Below, piece after piece: positions 20,020 to 29,851 of a DNA stretch of 64,000 nt. This DNA is from Bog-950 sp964423405. GTDB lineage: Bacteria; Bacteroidota; Bacteroidia; Chitinophagales; LD1. The DNA lies in contig CAYREY010000011.1 of assembly GCA_964423405.1 (NCBI GenBank), positions 16,189-80,188 of the forward strand, in the 5' to 3' direction. Position numbers and translations under genes: made by a program. How positions within the stretch are numbered: the stretch's first letter is position 1; each line of letters opens with the position of its first letter. Below the pieces are notes generated by a model. It searched no databases. It worked only from the letters and a program-made list of their open reading frames with translations, and was not told the origin of the DNA.

Positions 20020-21075
20020 ATGAAAAACCACTACACATATATTAATACAGGTTACAGAAAATTGTTTCTGGTGCTTGTATTTATCTATGGTCTTGGGTCG
20101 ATGGTTTGTGTTGTACAGGCACAGGATATTCACTTCTCGCAGTTTAATTTTTCTCCGCTCAATCAGAACCCGGCAAATACCAATCTGTTTGATGGAGATT
20201 TTAGGTTTGTAGGCAACTACCGCAACCAGTGGCCATCGGTACCGGTTCGTTACAATACGTTTTCAGCATCTGCTGAAATGAATTTTGCTACACTTAAAAA
20301 CGGCGACCGGATAGGTGGCGGTTTAGTCTTCTTTTTCGACAGGGCGGGCGATTCACGTTTTACTTCGCTTAATACGGCTTTGTCTGTTTCGTATATTAAA
20401 ACGCTGGATAAAAAGCGCAGGCATTTATTGAGTGGAGGCATGCAATTTGGATTGGTAAACCGTAATATCAATTATAGCAAGCTTAATTTCGATAATCAGT
20501 GGAATGGCGATGTGTACGACCCCAATATTGGAGTTGATGAAAATTTTATTCGAACCAGATTTAACTATTTCGATTTAGGGGTAGGGGTGGCATACCGCTA
20601 TGCCAAAACCGAGCGTACAAATTTTACAATTGGTTTTAGTGCGGTCCATCTTACTCAACCCCGGCAGACTTTTTACAATGATAACGCTGTTAAGCTAAAC
20701 CCAAGGTTTACGCTGCATACAAGAGCGCAGATTAAGGTTGCAAAAAAAGCCGATATAGTTCCTGAGGTTCAGTTTCAAATGCAGGATAGCAAGTATGAAG
20801 TAAGTTACGGCGCTCATGCTAAGTACTACGTAATGCAATCTACGCATACGGTTGCTCTAAATCTTGGTGCTTATGCCCGCTCGGCAGAGGCAGGCTGGTT
20901 ATTGGCCGGTGTAGATTATGACAACCTGCAGGTTAATCTTAGTTACGACATTAATTTCTCTAAACTTCGTAATGCCAGCAGGTATAATGGGGGCTTTGAG
21001 GTAAGTGTGATTTATATATTGGCCAAGGTGAAAAAGATAAATAAACCCGGAGCGGTATGCCCGGCATTTTTATGA
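20020..21075 (+). CDS. PorP/SprF family type IX secretion outer-membrane protein
   Basis: A 351-aa outer-membrane beta-barrel protein. A signal peptide ends at VVQAQ, followed at once by DIHFSQFNFSPLNQNPANT, the PorP/SprF family signature. These proteins sit in the outer membrane and are needed for secretion or surface attachment of cargo with type B C-terminal domains, often the product of the adjacent gene. The ATG at 20020 is chosen over an upstream TTG. It lies 24 bp after the PKD protein gene and overlaps the next start by four bases (ATGA), so the three genes look like one operon. Confidence 0.93.
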   Translation: MKNHYTYINTGYRKLFLVLVFIYGLGSMVCVVQAQDIHFSQFNFSPLNQNPANTNLFDGDFRFVGNYRNQWPSVPVRYNTFSASAEMNFATLKNGDRIGGGLVFFFDRAGDSRFTSLNTALSVSYIKTLDKKRRHLLSGGMQFGLVNRNINYSKLNFDNQWNGDVYDPNIGVDENFIRTRFNYFDLGVGVAYRYAKTERTNFTIGFSAVHLTQPRQTFYNDNAVKLNPRFTLHTRAQIKVAKKADIVPEVQFQMQDSKYEVSYGAHAKYYVMQSTHTVALNLGAYARSAEAGWLLAGVDYDNLQVNLSYDINFSKLRNASRYNGGFEVSVIYILAKVKKINKPGAVCPAFL

Positions 21076-23150
21076 GGGGGCATAGTATAAAATACGGCTT
21101 TGTTTTCATGTGGTTGTGCTTATCGGTAATAAGTAACGCTCAGACTGTATTGCAGTTAACCAAAGCAGGCGATAAAAAAGCCGAAGAGGGCGATTACTAT
21201 GCTGCATCGCAGTATTACAGCGATGCATTGCTTAAAGATGAAGAGAATATAGAGTTGAATTATAAGTATGCCGAAGCCTGCCGTATGTTTAATGATCTGG
21301 AGGGTGCAGGCAAGGGTTACAAGGCTACTATTAAGCTGGATAAAAGTAACCGATACCCCATGGCTTTTTTCTGGCAGGCACAAGTGTTGCGTAACAGCTG
21401 CGAATGTAAATGCGAGGAAGCTTTAAAGCTGCTACATCGTTTTCAATCTAAGTATCGTAAAAAAGACTATTACTTTAATAAGGCCCAACAGGAGATAGAA
21501 GCTTGTGGCTGGGTGCGAGACCACGCAAAGAAAAATGATTCGGTCAAGATAGAACATTTGGGTAAAGAGGTAAACACCCCTCAGTCTGAGTTTAATGCTA
21601 TACATGTATATCCCGACAGACTTCAGTTTTCTGCACTTCGTAATATTTCTACTGATAAGAAAAATGAAAAATATCTCGTACGTATCTATAATCAACAGCC
21701 TAACCCTGCTGTAACATATATGCCGGAAGGTGCTAATGCTGAGCTGAATATAGGCAACGGAAACTACTCACCCGATTCAAAGAGGTTTGTGTTTACTCAG
21801 TGTGAATCTGTAAATAAAGCCACCTCCAGGTGCGATATTTACCTGACAACATTTGTCGATTTCAAATGGACGCCAGCCGTTAAACTGGGAGAGCAGGTAA
21901 ACGCACCGGGTGCCAGCAATACGCATCCTTCAATTGGTTATGATAAGGCTGGTAGTGAGTATGTGTTTTTTGCATCTAACCGCGAAGGCGGACAGGGCAA
22001 CATGGACATATGGGTGAGCAAACTAAATCCCGATGGCACGTATTCCCCCGCTGTAAATGCCGGCGATGTAGTTAATACGCCGGGTAATGAGGTTACTCCG
22101 TTTTACGATATAAATAATAAGAAACTCTTTTTTAGTAGCGACTGGCATTACGGGTTTGGAGGCTTTGATATTTTTGAAACAACAGGCGAGGGGAGCACCT
22201 GGGCAGAGCCTGTTAATTTACTACAGCCGGTAAATACCCCACAAAACGATTTGTATTACTCCCGTGCTACTGACGACTCCAGGGCCTATATCACCTCAAA
22301 CCGTAAAGGCTCATACTTTATAGAGGCTGAAACCTGCTGTAACGATATTTATGCCTACAATACCGGCAAGCGGATAGATCGGCCAAAACCACCAGTAACC
22401 GTAACGCCCGACACTCCGCTTGTAGTTGCTATTGATACACCTACAATTGTTGAGCACGATACTACTGTCACTGTTATAAAACATGATCATCCTGTTACCA
22501 TGCCAGAGCTTACTCCTGTATTGGCTGATACAAAACCTGTAACACCCGAAATTTTTGTAAACAGCAAGCTAAAACAGGTGAAGCAGAAAGTGGGAGTGCA
22601 GTTGTTTTTTCATAACGATGAACCCGATGCGCGTACCACAAGCGATACTACCAGCTTAGACTACCGGCAAACATATGAGGCTTACTATGCACGCCGGTTT
22701 GAGTATGAGCGTGAGTACTCAAAAAGCTTGAAAGGAGAGGAGAAAGAAAATGCACGAAAGGAAATACAGGAGTTTTTCTCAACTAAAGTCGATAAAGGCT
22801 ATTACGATTTGGTAGCATTTAGTGCTCAGCTGCTCAATCTGTTGCAGGCTGGTAATAAAATTGAGGTTACAGTTAAAGGTTTTTGTTCGCCGCTTAATGT
22901 AAACGAGTATAACATCAGGCTTGGTTACAGGCGTGTAGCTTCACTGCGCAATTATTTTTACCACTACCGCGAGGGGCAGTTGCTTAATTACATAGCAAGT
23001 GGCCAACTTACTATTAAGAATGAGTCGTTTGGTGAAGAAACTGCAGCCCGAACTATAAGCGACAATAGATTAGATAAGCGCAACTCTGTCTATCACCCCG
23101 ATGCTGCAATAGAACGCAGGGTAGAAATACTGACTATAGAATTGAAATAA
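21072..23150 (+). CDS. TPR / PD40 beta-propeller / OmpA-like protein (PorE-like)
   Basis: A 692-aa envelope protein with signal peptide ending at SVISNAQ. TPR-like repeats lie at about 25-130. A PD40/WD40-type propeller follows at about 155-455 (blades with SPDSKRFVF, FFASNREGGQGNMDIWVSK, LFFSSDWHYGFGGFDIFE). A proline/threonine linker leads to a C-terminal OmpA-like region (IEVTVKGFCSPLNVNEYN, then RNSVYHPDAAIERRVEI) that is divergent for peptidoglycan binding. The order matches PorE of the T9SS. The ATG at 21072 overlaps the porP/sprF stop as ATGA, implying translational coupling. It likely anchors the PorP/SprF-cargo complex to the cell wall. Confidence 0.85.
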   Translation: MRGHSIKYGFVFMWLCLSVISNAQTVLQLTKAGDKKAEEGDYYAASQYYSDALLKDEENIELNYKYAEACRMFNDLEGAGKGYKATIKLDKSNRYPMAFFWQAQVLRNSCECKCEEALKLLHRFQSKYRKKDYYFNKAQQEIEACGWVRDHAKKNDSVKIEHLGKEVNTPQSEFNAIHVYPDRLQFSALRNISTDKKNEKYLVRIYNQQPNPAVTYMPEGANAELNIGNGNYSPDSKRFVFTQCESVNKATSRCDIYLTTFVDFKWTPAVKLGEQVNAPGASNTHPSIGYDKAGSEYVFFASNREGGQGNMDIWVSKLNPDGTYSPAVNAGDVVNTPGNEVTPFYDINNKKLFFSSDWHYGFGGFDIFETTGEGSTWAEPVNLLQPVNTPQNDLYYSRATDDSRAYITSNRKGSYFIEAETCCNDIYAYNTGKRIDRPKPPVTVTPDTPLVVAIDTPTIVEHDTTVTVIKHDHPVTMPELTPVLADTKPVTPEIFVNSKLKQVKQKVGVQLFFHNDEPDARTTSDTTSLDYRQTYEAYYARRFEYEREYSKSLKGEEKENARKEIQEFFSTKVDKGYYDLVAFSAQLLNLLQAGNKIEVTVKGFCSPLNVNEYNIRLGYRRVASLRNYFYHYREGQLLNYIASGQLTIKNESFGEETAARTISDNRLDKRNSVYHPDAAIERRVEILTIELK

Positions 23151-23200
23151 TTAAGTACATACAAAGCATAGCTTGCTATGTAAGTAAGTGCTGTATTTTG

Positions 23201-23231
23201 TTTGTATTATCCTAAGAATGGTTTAGGTTTA
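23201..23231 (+). promoter_or_regulatory. Promoter-like TTTG-N19-TAGGTTTA before RluB-like gene
   Basis: TTTG at 23201-23204, a 19-nt spacer and TAGGTTTA at 23224-23231 (7 of 8 to the TAnnTTTG box). The annotated GTG lies only 4 nt downstream, so the message would be nearly leaderless. Confidence 0.4.
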
Positions 23232-23235
23232 CCAC

Positions 23236-24255
23236 GTGCAGAAAAAAAATAACGATAGTGCCCCCAAGCGGGAAAACAAAACATCTTCTATTCCATATAA
23301 AAAGTGGGACAAGAAGAAGAAAGGTAGTTCTGTATTAGAAGCAGCCGCTAAGAAAATGTTTGACCGCACAGTTGCTTCTAAGCAAAAAAGCGATGCTGTA
23401 AAGGATGAAGATGCAAAGAAGCCAGCAAAGAAAGCAGCCGCCAAGAAGTTTAGTCCCCGCAAAAAGCATGATGAGGAAGTTGAAATTGTAGAAGTTTATT
23501 CGCCTTCAGCTAAATTTACCGAGGAGGTTCGTTTAAATAAATATCTGGCTCATGCAGGGGTTGCATCGCGCCGTGCGGCTGACGAGTTGATTAAAGAGGG
23601 GCGTGTAAGAGTAAATGGCGAAGTGGTTCGTGAGATGGGCCATAAAGTGAAAGTGAAAGATAAAGTAGAGTTTGATGGTAAACTACTTTCTCTCGAGCGT
23701 AAATACTATATACTTTTAAATAAACCCAAAGATTACATTACCACCGTTAAAGATGAAAGCAACCGTAAAACAGTTATGGAGTTGCTGCGTGGGGCATATG
23801 AAAAAATGGAGTCTATAAAGAAACCACGTTTGTACCCGGTAGGCCGGTTAGATCGCAACACAACCGGTGTATTGCTTATAACCAATGATGGCGAGCTGGC
23901 ACAAAAGCTAACTCACCCCAGCACAGAAGTAAGCAAAGTATATCATGTACTGTTAAACAAAAATTTGCGTAAAGAGGATTTTGATAAAATAGCAGAAGGT
24001 GGAGTAGTGCTAGAAGATGGCATCGCAGAGGTTGATGAAATAGCCTATCCGAATGCAAAGAACAAGGCAGAGGTAGGCGTGCAGATACATACAGGCAAAA
24101 ATCGCTTTATACGCCGTTTATTCGAGGCGTTGGGCTATGAAGTAGAAAAGCTGGACCGGGTATTCTTTGCCGGTCTTACAAAAAAAGACCTCCCCCGCGG
24201 CCGCTGGAGATTTTTGTCGGAAGAAGAAGTGCGTAACCTTAAGCATTTCTCTTAG
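23236..24255 (+). CDS. RluB/RsuA-family 23S rRNA pseudouridine synthase
   Basis: A 339-aa protein. An S4 RNA-binding domain occupies about 97-145 (RLNKYLAHAGVASRRAADEL), followed by the RsuA/RluB catalytic domain with D206 in GRLDRNTTGVLL and the C-terminal motif HTGKNRFIRRLFEALGY. It probably modifies 23S rRNA in helix 89/90; the exact site is not readable. The first ~95 residues are a lysine/alanine-rich, low-complexity extension seen in many Bacteroidota homologues. The GTG start at 23236 is the furthest upstream, and a later start such as the ATG at 23356 would keep the S4 domain intact. Confidence 0.9.
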   Translation: MQKKNNDSAPKRENKTSSIPYKKWDKKKKGSSVLEAAAKKMFDRTVASKQKSDAVKDEDAKKPAKKAAAKKFSPRKKHDEEVEIVEVYSPSAKFTEEVRLNKYLAHAGVASRRAADELIKEGRVRVNGEVVREMGHKVKVKDKVEFDGKLLSLERKYYILLNKPKDYITTVKDESNRKTVMELLRGAYEKMESIKKPRLYPVGRLDRNTTGVLLITNDGELAQKLTHPSTEVSKVYHVLLNKNLRKEDFDKIAEGGVVLEDGIAEVDEIAYPNAKNKAEVGVQIHTGKNRFIRRLFEALGYEVEKLDRVFFAGLTKKDLPRGRWRFLSEEEVRNLKHFS

Positions 24256-24392
24256 CGGGCTGTCGTTCACACTTTACAATTTATCTTATCTGATATTGTA
24301 AATCACACATCCTTTTTTGAATATCAAGGGGTATATTTATCATTAAAGAACACTTTATGTGTTTGATTGTTTTATGATAATAACATCAGCCC

Positions 24393-26987
24393 ATGCGTAA
24401 ATACGTACTTAGTTTCTCGTTTTTACTTTTTTTGGTTTATACCCTATCATTCCAAACGGCATCTTCACGAACCGGCCAGCCAGATGCAGGCAATACAAAA
24501 GACCCTGTTAATAATCAGTCTTGTGCCCGTTCCGGGTGCCATGGCACTTTTGGTTTTTTCAATGCTAACCGAGCCACTGTTACTATAGGTACTACATCTC
24601 TTAATCAGGTACCTATAAGTGGTTTTCAGTATACTCCTGGCACAGCCTATGTTATAAATTTTACCGTGCCCAATTCTTCAAAACCGGGGTTTTCTATGTC
24701 GGCGCTCACATCCGGAAATGCCAACGCGGGTACATTTGCGGTTACCAATTCAACCAATACCAGCCTGCTTTCACAAAGTGGCATTAGCTACATAGGCCAT
24801 AAAAGCGCCAACTCTAATAATACCTGGAGTTTTAACTGGACTGCTCCGGCCACTAACGTAGGAAACATTACATTTTACAGTGCAGTTAACAAAAGTAATG
24901 CTCTCGGTACTTCATCCGGCGACTCTATTTTTCATCAGCAGTATGTTGTAACAGCGGCCGCGCTTTCAGTGTTTGTTGGTAATGATGCTTCTATTTGCGC
25001 TGGCAGTTCAACTCAATTACAGGCCGTAGCCTCCAGCACAGCTGGTACCAGCTATTCATGGTCTCCTCCAACCGGCCTAAGCTGTACTACTTGTGCTAAC
25101 CCTGTCGCTTCGCCATCGGCCAATACTACTTATACAGTAACTGTTACAAATAATGGCCAAACAGCTACCGATGCTGTTAATGTGAATGTATTCACCCCTT
25201 CAATACCGGTAATTAACAGCACAGCCGGAACGGTATGCCCGGGTGAGTCTGTAACGTTATCCTCAAGTGGTTTTAATAGCTATAGCTGGAGTACAGGAGG
25301 CAACTCATCTAGCATACTGGTTACTGCTGGCGGCTCTTACAACTTAACAACTACCGATGCCAATGGCTGTTCTGCTACCGCCACCAAAGCTATTCAACAG
25401 GGCACCAATCCGACCCCTTCCATTACAAGTTCGGCTCCTTACATATGCGGTACAACCAGTGTAACGCTTAATCCGGGTAACTTCAATACCTATGCCTGGA
25501 GTAACAACAGCAATAGCCAAACCATTTCAATTAATCAGGCTGGTACATACGTAGTTACCGTTACCAATGCAACAGGCTGTACTGGTACAGCAAGCATTAA
25601 TCTGCAACAGATACCTTTGCCCGTAGCAAATGTGTCTGCAAATGGTCCACTTACCTTTTGTACACCCGGCAATGTTACTTTAACTGCTCAACCGGGTTCA
25701 GGTTATACCTACAAATGGTCTAATGGTTCTACGGCATCATCTATTACTGTTTCGCAGAGCGGCACTTACAGGGTTACGGTATATAACGCTTGCGATAGTG
25801 CAGTATCTGCAGCACAAACAGTAACGGCTAATCCGTTGCCTAATGCACAGTTAAGTTCTGTAGGCCCAGTGTTGCTGTGTAACGGTTCATCGCAAACAAT
25901 AACAGCTACACCGGCTGGTGCATCATATGTATGGCTTGATAACGGTAGTGTACTTGCGGGTCAAAATGCCTCTGACTTAACGGTAAATACTAATGGTAAC
26001 TATAGTGCCATAGTTACAGTAGCCGGATGTTCCGATACCTCAGATGTTGTTTTAGTATCTACTGCCGGCACCGGTAATGCTGCAGTAAATATTCAGGTTT
26101 CGCAGCTGTTTATTTGTCCCGGCGATGTGGTTACACTTGACGCCGGTCAGGGGTTCACATCCTATAACTGGTTGCCCGGCAACAGTACCAGCCAGTCTGT
26201 TCAGGTTAATGCTGCGGGTACGTATATTGTAAATGTGGTGGTAAATAACGGCCAGTGTAATTCTACCGGGGCTGATACCGTTGAAATTGTAGCTGCACAA
26301 GATGTTGCGGCGCCTGTATTATCCTACAATACATCAGTCTGTGCAGGCGATACAGTTACAATTTCACTAAACCAGGCTTATAGCACATATCTATGGTCCG
26401 ATGGTTCAACCGGTGCCACGGTAAGCGGTGAGACCGGCCAGTACAGTGTTACGGTTTCGCAAAACGGCAGCTGTGGCACAGCATCCTCATCAATTAATGC
26501 CACGGGCACGCTATTGCCCGATGCTTCATTTACAGTAGATGCGGCCTTGTTAACCGCTGTTGCTACCGGTGCAACATACCAGTGGTATCAGGATGGCTCT
26601 CCTGTAAATGGTGCTACTCAAGGTACTTTTTTAGTAGGCCAAACTGGTAACTATAGTTTACAGGTTACACAAAATGGCTGTTCATCTCTTTCAGAACCTG
26701 TGCAGGTGGTGGTAAGCGGCTTAACAGAACAAAGCGAGGTTGTATTTACTGTTTATCCTAACCCGGCAGATAACTTATTGATGATAAAAGCCAATGGGTT
26801 AAATACAGATGGCTGTACGGCAGTTATATACAGCGCCGATGGTAACATAAGCCGCCAGATGGAGCTTACTACGAATAACGGGCAACTGAATACGACAGTT
26901 GATATAGCAGATATGCCGGCAGGGGTTTATGTGTTACGTGTTATAGCTGCCGCAGCAACTAAAGCCATAAGGTTTACGAAACAGTAG
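24393..26987 (+). CDS. T9SS-secreted protein with Reeler/choice-of-anchor-type domain and Ig-like repeats
   Basis: An 864-aa extracellular protein with an N-terminal signal (MRKYVLSFSFLLFLVYTLSF). The first domain (about 25-190) contains CARSGCHG, a cysteine-histidine motif usual at the start of choice-of-anchor V/Reeler-like domains of this phylum. About six Ig-like repeats follow, most with YxWS(N/T)G centres. The C-terminus (VYPNPADNLLMIK to KAIRFTKQ) is a type A T9SS sorting domain, so the mature protein should be released or surface-attached. Its role is unknown, probably adhesion or matrix. It is monocistronic and convergent with kup, 12 bp apart. Confidence 0.88.
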   Translation: MRKYVLSFSFLLFLVYTLSFQTASSRTGQPDAGNTKDPVNNQSCARSGCHGTFGFFNANRATVTIGTTSLNQVPISGFQYTPGTAYVINFTVPNSSKPGFSMSALTSGNANAGTFAVTNSTNTSLLSQSGISYIGHKSANSNNTWSFNWTAPATNVGNITFYSAVNKSNALGTSSGDSIFHQQYVVTAAALSVFVGNDASICAGSSTQLQAVASSTAGTSYSWSPPTGLSCTTCANPVASPSANTTYTVTVTNNGQTATDAVNVNVFTPSIPVINSTAGTVCPGESVTLSSSGFNSYSWSTGGNSSSILVTAGGSYNLTTTDANGCSATATKAIQQGTNPTPSITSSAPYICGTTSVTLNPGNFNTYAWSNNSNSQTISINQAGTYVVTVTNATGCTGTASINLQQIPLPVANVSANGPLTFCTPGNVTLTAQPGSGYTYKWSNGSTASSITVSQSGTYRVTVYNACDSAVSAAQTVTANPLPNAQLSSVGPVLLCNGSSQTITATPAGASYVWLDNGSVLAGQNASDLTVNTNGNYSAIVTVAGCSDTSDVVLVSTAGTGNAAVNIQVSQLFICPGDVVTLDAGQGFTSYNWLPGNSTSQSVQVNAAGTYIVNVVVNNGQCNSTGADTVEIVAAQDVAAPVLSYNTSVCAGDTVTISLNQAYSTYLWSDGSTGATVSGETGQYSVTVSQNGSCGTASSSINATGTLLPDASFTVDAALLTAVATGATYQWYQDGSPVNGATQGTFLVGQTGNYSLQVTQNGCSSLSEPVQVVVSGLTEQSEVVFTVYPNPADNLLMIKANGLNTDGCTAVIYSADGNISRQMELTTNNGQLNTTVDIADMPAGVYVLRVIAAAATKAIRFTKQ

Positions 26988-26999
26988 TAGTAGCCAAAG

Positions 27000-28952
27000 C
27001 TACTTTAAACGATGTAACTCTATTTTGCTGGATGGTGCAACACGAATAGGTACCGTTTCCTCTTCTACGTTGGTTAATTCCAAACCAAAATCTTCGGCTG
27101 TAGATAGCGATAACGTTTTAATGAAACGATACCCCTTTACAATAAACTGTTCAAAAGGTGAGAGTGCATCATCAATAGCTACCCGGCTGTTAAGCAGAAT
27201 AAATTTAAAGTCGGCAGGCATGTTGTACTTACGCAACGAAGGATAGTGTGATAATTCATCTACCTCTCCGTTTTTTACCATCTCCTCAACTATTTTGTTA
27301 AACATAAGGTTAACCTTATGCTCAACCTTAAAGCCGAAATTAAGGCGTACAAAAAATATACGGCGAGGTACTACTGCTTCTACTGAATAAGTGGCTCCAA
27401 ACGGATCGTTGGTAATATCAACGTGTACAAACCAGTAAATATCGGCACGCTTGGGGCGTTTGCGGAAAATAGAATAAATAATGTTGGAGTCAATATGGCT
27501 TTTGTCGTTAGCCATAGAAAGGTATACCAGGTTATTTGCCTCTTTAGGTATGGTATCATCCTGCATCAACTCTTTCAGTGGCGCTATGTAGTCTTTAATT
27601 TCTACAAACTCTATATGTTTTTTGCGCATAAGGCGAGCCTGATAAAATACCCACATCCCGAAAAACAGTACTACAGCAATCATAAAAGTAAACCAGCCAC
27701 CGTGGCTAAATTTTAGCAGGTTCGATACGAAGAATGCCGTTTCTATAGTAATAAACAGAATAGGAATGCCCCACGTAATAAGAGGGTTACGTCGCTGTAC
27801 ATACATAAGGTATGTTAATAGTAGCGTGGTCATTAACATGTTAATGGTAATAGCTAATCCGTAGGCAGCCTCCATGTTGCTTGATTGTTCGAAAACCAGT
27901 ACTACGGATATACATCCCAGTAATAGAAACCAGTTAATACCTGGTATATACATTTGGCCCTGATGGGTGGTGGGGTATATTACTTTTAGGTTGGGCCACA
28001 GGCGCAGTTTCATAGCTTCGTTTACCAGTGTAAAGCAGCCGGTAATCAATGCCTGCGATGCGATAATTGTTGCTAATGTAGCAACCGTGATACCGATAGG
28101 CAGGAACCATGATGGCATCATAGCGTAAAAAGTTGATTTACCTTCCGGCCAGTGCTGGCCGTCAAATTGGCTTAGCAGCATAGCGCCCTGCCCAAAATAG
28201 CATAGCACCAGCATACCTATCACATACACCCAGCTTACTCGTATATTTGATTTGCCACAATGACCCAGGTCAGAATAAAGGGCCTCTCCTCCGGTGGTGC
28301 ATAGAAACACAGCCCCAAGCAACCAGAAACCACCTGGATAATTAATGAGCAAATTAATAGCATAAAAGGGGTTGAGCGCCGCAGCTATTTGAGGGTATTT
28401 AAGTATCTGTATTATGCCCAGCACACCAATCATGGTAAACCAAATAAGCATAACCGGGCCAAAAATGCCACCCACTATACGGGTGCCAAACTGTTGAAAA
28501 AGAAAAAGCCCTACCAATATGGTTAATACAATAGGAACTGTAGGTATATCCGGGTTCAGTATTTTTAAACCTTCTATAGCCGATGAAATAGAGATTGGAG
28601 GAGTAATGAATCCATCGGCAATGAGCGATGCACAACCAATGATAGCCGGAAAAATGGTCCAGGTTACTTTGTATCGGCGTACCAATGCATATAACGCAAA
28701 TATTCCACCTTCACCACGGTTGTCGGCGTTTAGCGCAAGAAATACATATTTTACCGTGGTAATGATAAGTAGTGTCCAGAACACACAGCTAAGCCCTCCC
28801 AGCACCAGTTCTTTAGATATGTTATGGCCACTTAAAATGGCATTCATTACATAAATAGGGGAGGTTCCGATATCGCCGAATATGATACCTAATGTAATTA
28901 ATACGCCTGCGGCAGACAATGGGTGTCCGTGGCTACTTTTGCTATGCCCCAT
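27000..28952 (-). CDS. kup: Kup-type potassium uptake protein
   Basis: A 650-aa KUP/HAK transporter with about 12 membrane helices (about 15-455) and a C-terminal cytoplasmic region of about 190 aa. The N-terminal GVLITLGIIFGDIGTSPIYV and the segment ADNRGEGGIFALYALVRR are family signatures, including the GD and EGG residues important for potassium transport. It imports K+ with protons across the inner membrane. The ATG at 28952 fits. It is divergent from the aquaporin gene, with a 248-bp shared region holding a -7 box for kup. Confidence 0.95.
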   Translation of the reverse strand: MGHSKSSHGHPLSAAGVLITLGIIFGDIGTSPIYVMNAILSGHNISKELVLGGLSCVFWTLLIITTVKYVFLALNADNRGEGGIFALYALVRRYKVTWTIFPAIIGCASLIADGFITPPISISSAIEGLKILNPDIPTVPIVLTILVGLFLFQQFGTRIVGGIFGPVMLIWFTMIGVLGIIQILKYPQIAAALNPFYAINLLINYPGGFWLLGAVFLCTTGGEALYSDLGHCGKSNIRVSWVYVIGMLVLCYFGQGAMLLSQFDGQHWPEGKSTFYAMMPSWFLPIGITVATLATIIASQALITGCFTLVNEAMKLRLWPNLKVIYPTTHQGQMYIPGINWFLLLGCISVVLVFEQSSNMEAAYGLAITINMLMTTLLLTYLMYVQRRNPLITWGIPILFITIETAFFVSNLLKFSHGGWFTFMIAVVLFFGMWVFYQARLMRKKHIEFVEIKDYIAPLKELMQDDTIPKEANNLVYLSMANDKSHIDSNIIYSIFRKRPKRADIYWFVHVDITNDPFGATYSVEAVVPRRIFFVRLNFGFKVEHKVNLMFNKIVEEMVKNGEVDELSHYPSLRKYNMPADFKFILLNSRVAIDDALSPFEQFIVKGYRFIKTLSLSTAEDFGLELTNVEEETVPIRVAPSSKIELHRLK

Positions 28953-29049
28953 GATTGGTTGCTATTATATAGTTGTAAGTGGAGAAAAGTAAGAAGTGAA
29001 AAATGTAGTTGCCTCTGTATAAAGAGTTCATATAGTATCAAAGCGGGTA

Positions 29050-29083
29050 CAAATGTATAAAAGAATAATCGGCTAAACCGATT
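29050..29083 (-). promoter_or_regulatory. kup -7 box and adjacent palindrome
   Basis: On the minus strand TACATTTG (complement at 29050-29057) matches the Bacteroidota -7 box, about 98 nt before the kup ATG. Just upstream AATCGG (29067-29072) and CCGATT (29078-29083) form an inverted repeat covering the -10 to -35 zone, a candidate operator. No convincing -33 TTTG is seen at the right spacing. Confidence 0.4.
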
Positions 29084-29200
29084 CCCAATACCTAAATTAT
29101 TATGCATTAGGTAGTATTGTCTTATGTGTAGTACCCGATAATCGCTGATATTTGGTAGCCGTAAGATTGTTAATTACTTTCAGCCAGTAAATAAGCCGCC

Positions 29201-29851
29201 ATGAAAAAATACCTCTCCGAAGCGCTGGGTACGTTTATTCTCATTTTTGCAGGAACAGGATGCGTTATAGTAAACTCTCAAACTGGTGGCGCTTTGGGGC
29301 TGCCGGGCATTGCTGCTGTATGGGGTTTATTAATAATCGCGCTTATCTACGCCTTTGGCGATATATCAGGTACACATCTTAACCCGGCTGTAACTATTGC
29401 ATTTGCCGTAGACAAACGATTTGAGTGGAAAGAGGTGCTCCCATATTTGGGCTCACAACTTATAGGGGCGTTGGCAGGTAGCCTTGCTTTACACCTGCTT
29501 TTTCCTAACGATACTCAACTGGGTATTACCCAGCCTTCAGGGGCCGAGAGCCAGGCGTTTGTTATGGAGCTTATTATGACATTTATTTTGATGATAGTGA
29601 TACTGCGCGTTAGCGTAGGCGCTAAAGAAAAAGGTATAACGGCAGGTATTGCTATAGGCGGCACCGTGTGCTTGTTGGTATTGTTTGGTGGCCCTGTTTG
29701 TGGTACCAGCCTTAACCCGACCCGCTCACTAGCGCCGGCAATTGTTACCGGAAATATGAATGCAATATGGGTGTACCTTACTGCTCCTTTTGCTGGCGCA
29801 CTAAGTGCTGTGTTTATCCATAAGCTACTACATGAGTCGGAGGCTTCATAA
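29201..29851 (+). CDS. Aquaporin / MIP family channel
   Basis: A 216-aa channel with six predicted membrane helices. The first half-helix motif is canonical NPA (61-63, in GTHLNPAVT); the second is NPT (172-174, in CGTSLNPTRSLAPA), with the selectivity-filter arginine at 175 kept. The A-to-T change at the second NPA box is seen in some bacterial and plant MIPs and may alter the pore. It carries water or small neutral solutes through the inner membrane. It is divergent from kup, which suggests but does not prove a shared osmotic role. Confidence 0.93.
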   Translation: MKKYLSEALGTFILIFAGTGCVIVNSQTGGALGLPGIAAVWGLLIIALIYAFGDISGTHLNPAVTIAFAVDKRFEWKEVLPYLGSQLIGALAGSLALHLLFPNDTQLGITQPSGAESQAFVMELIMTFILMIVILRVSVGAKEKGITAGIAIGGTVCLLVLFGGPVCGTSLNPTRSLAPAIVTGNMNAIWVYLTAPFAGALSAVFIHKLLHESEAS

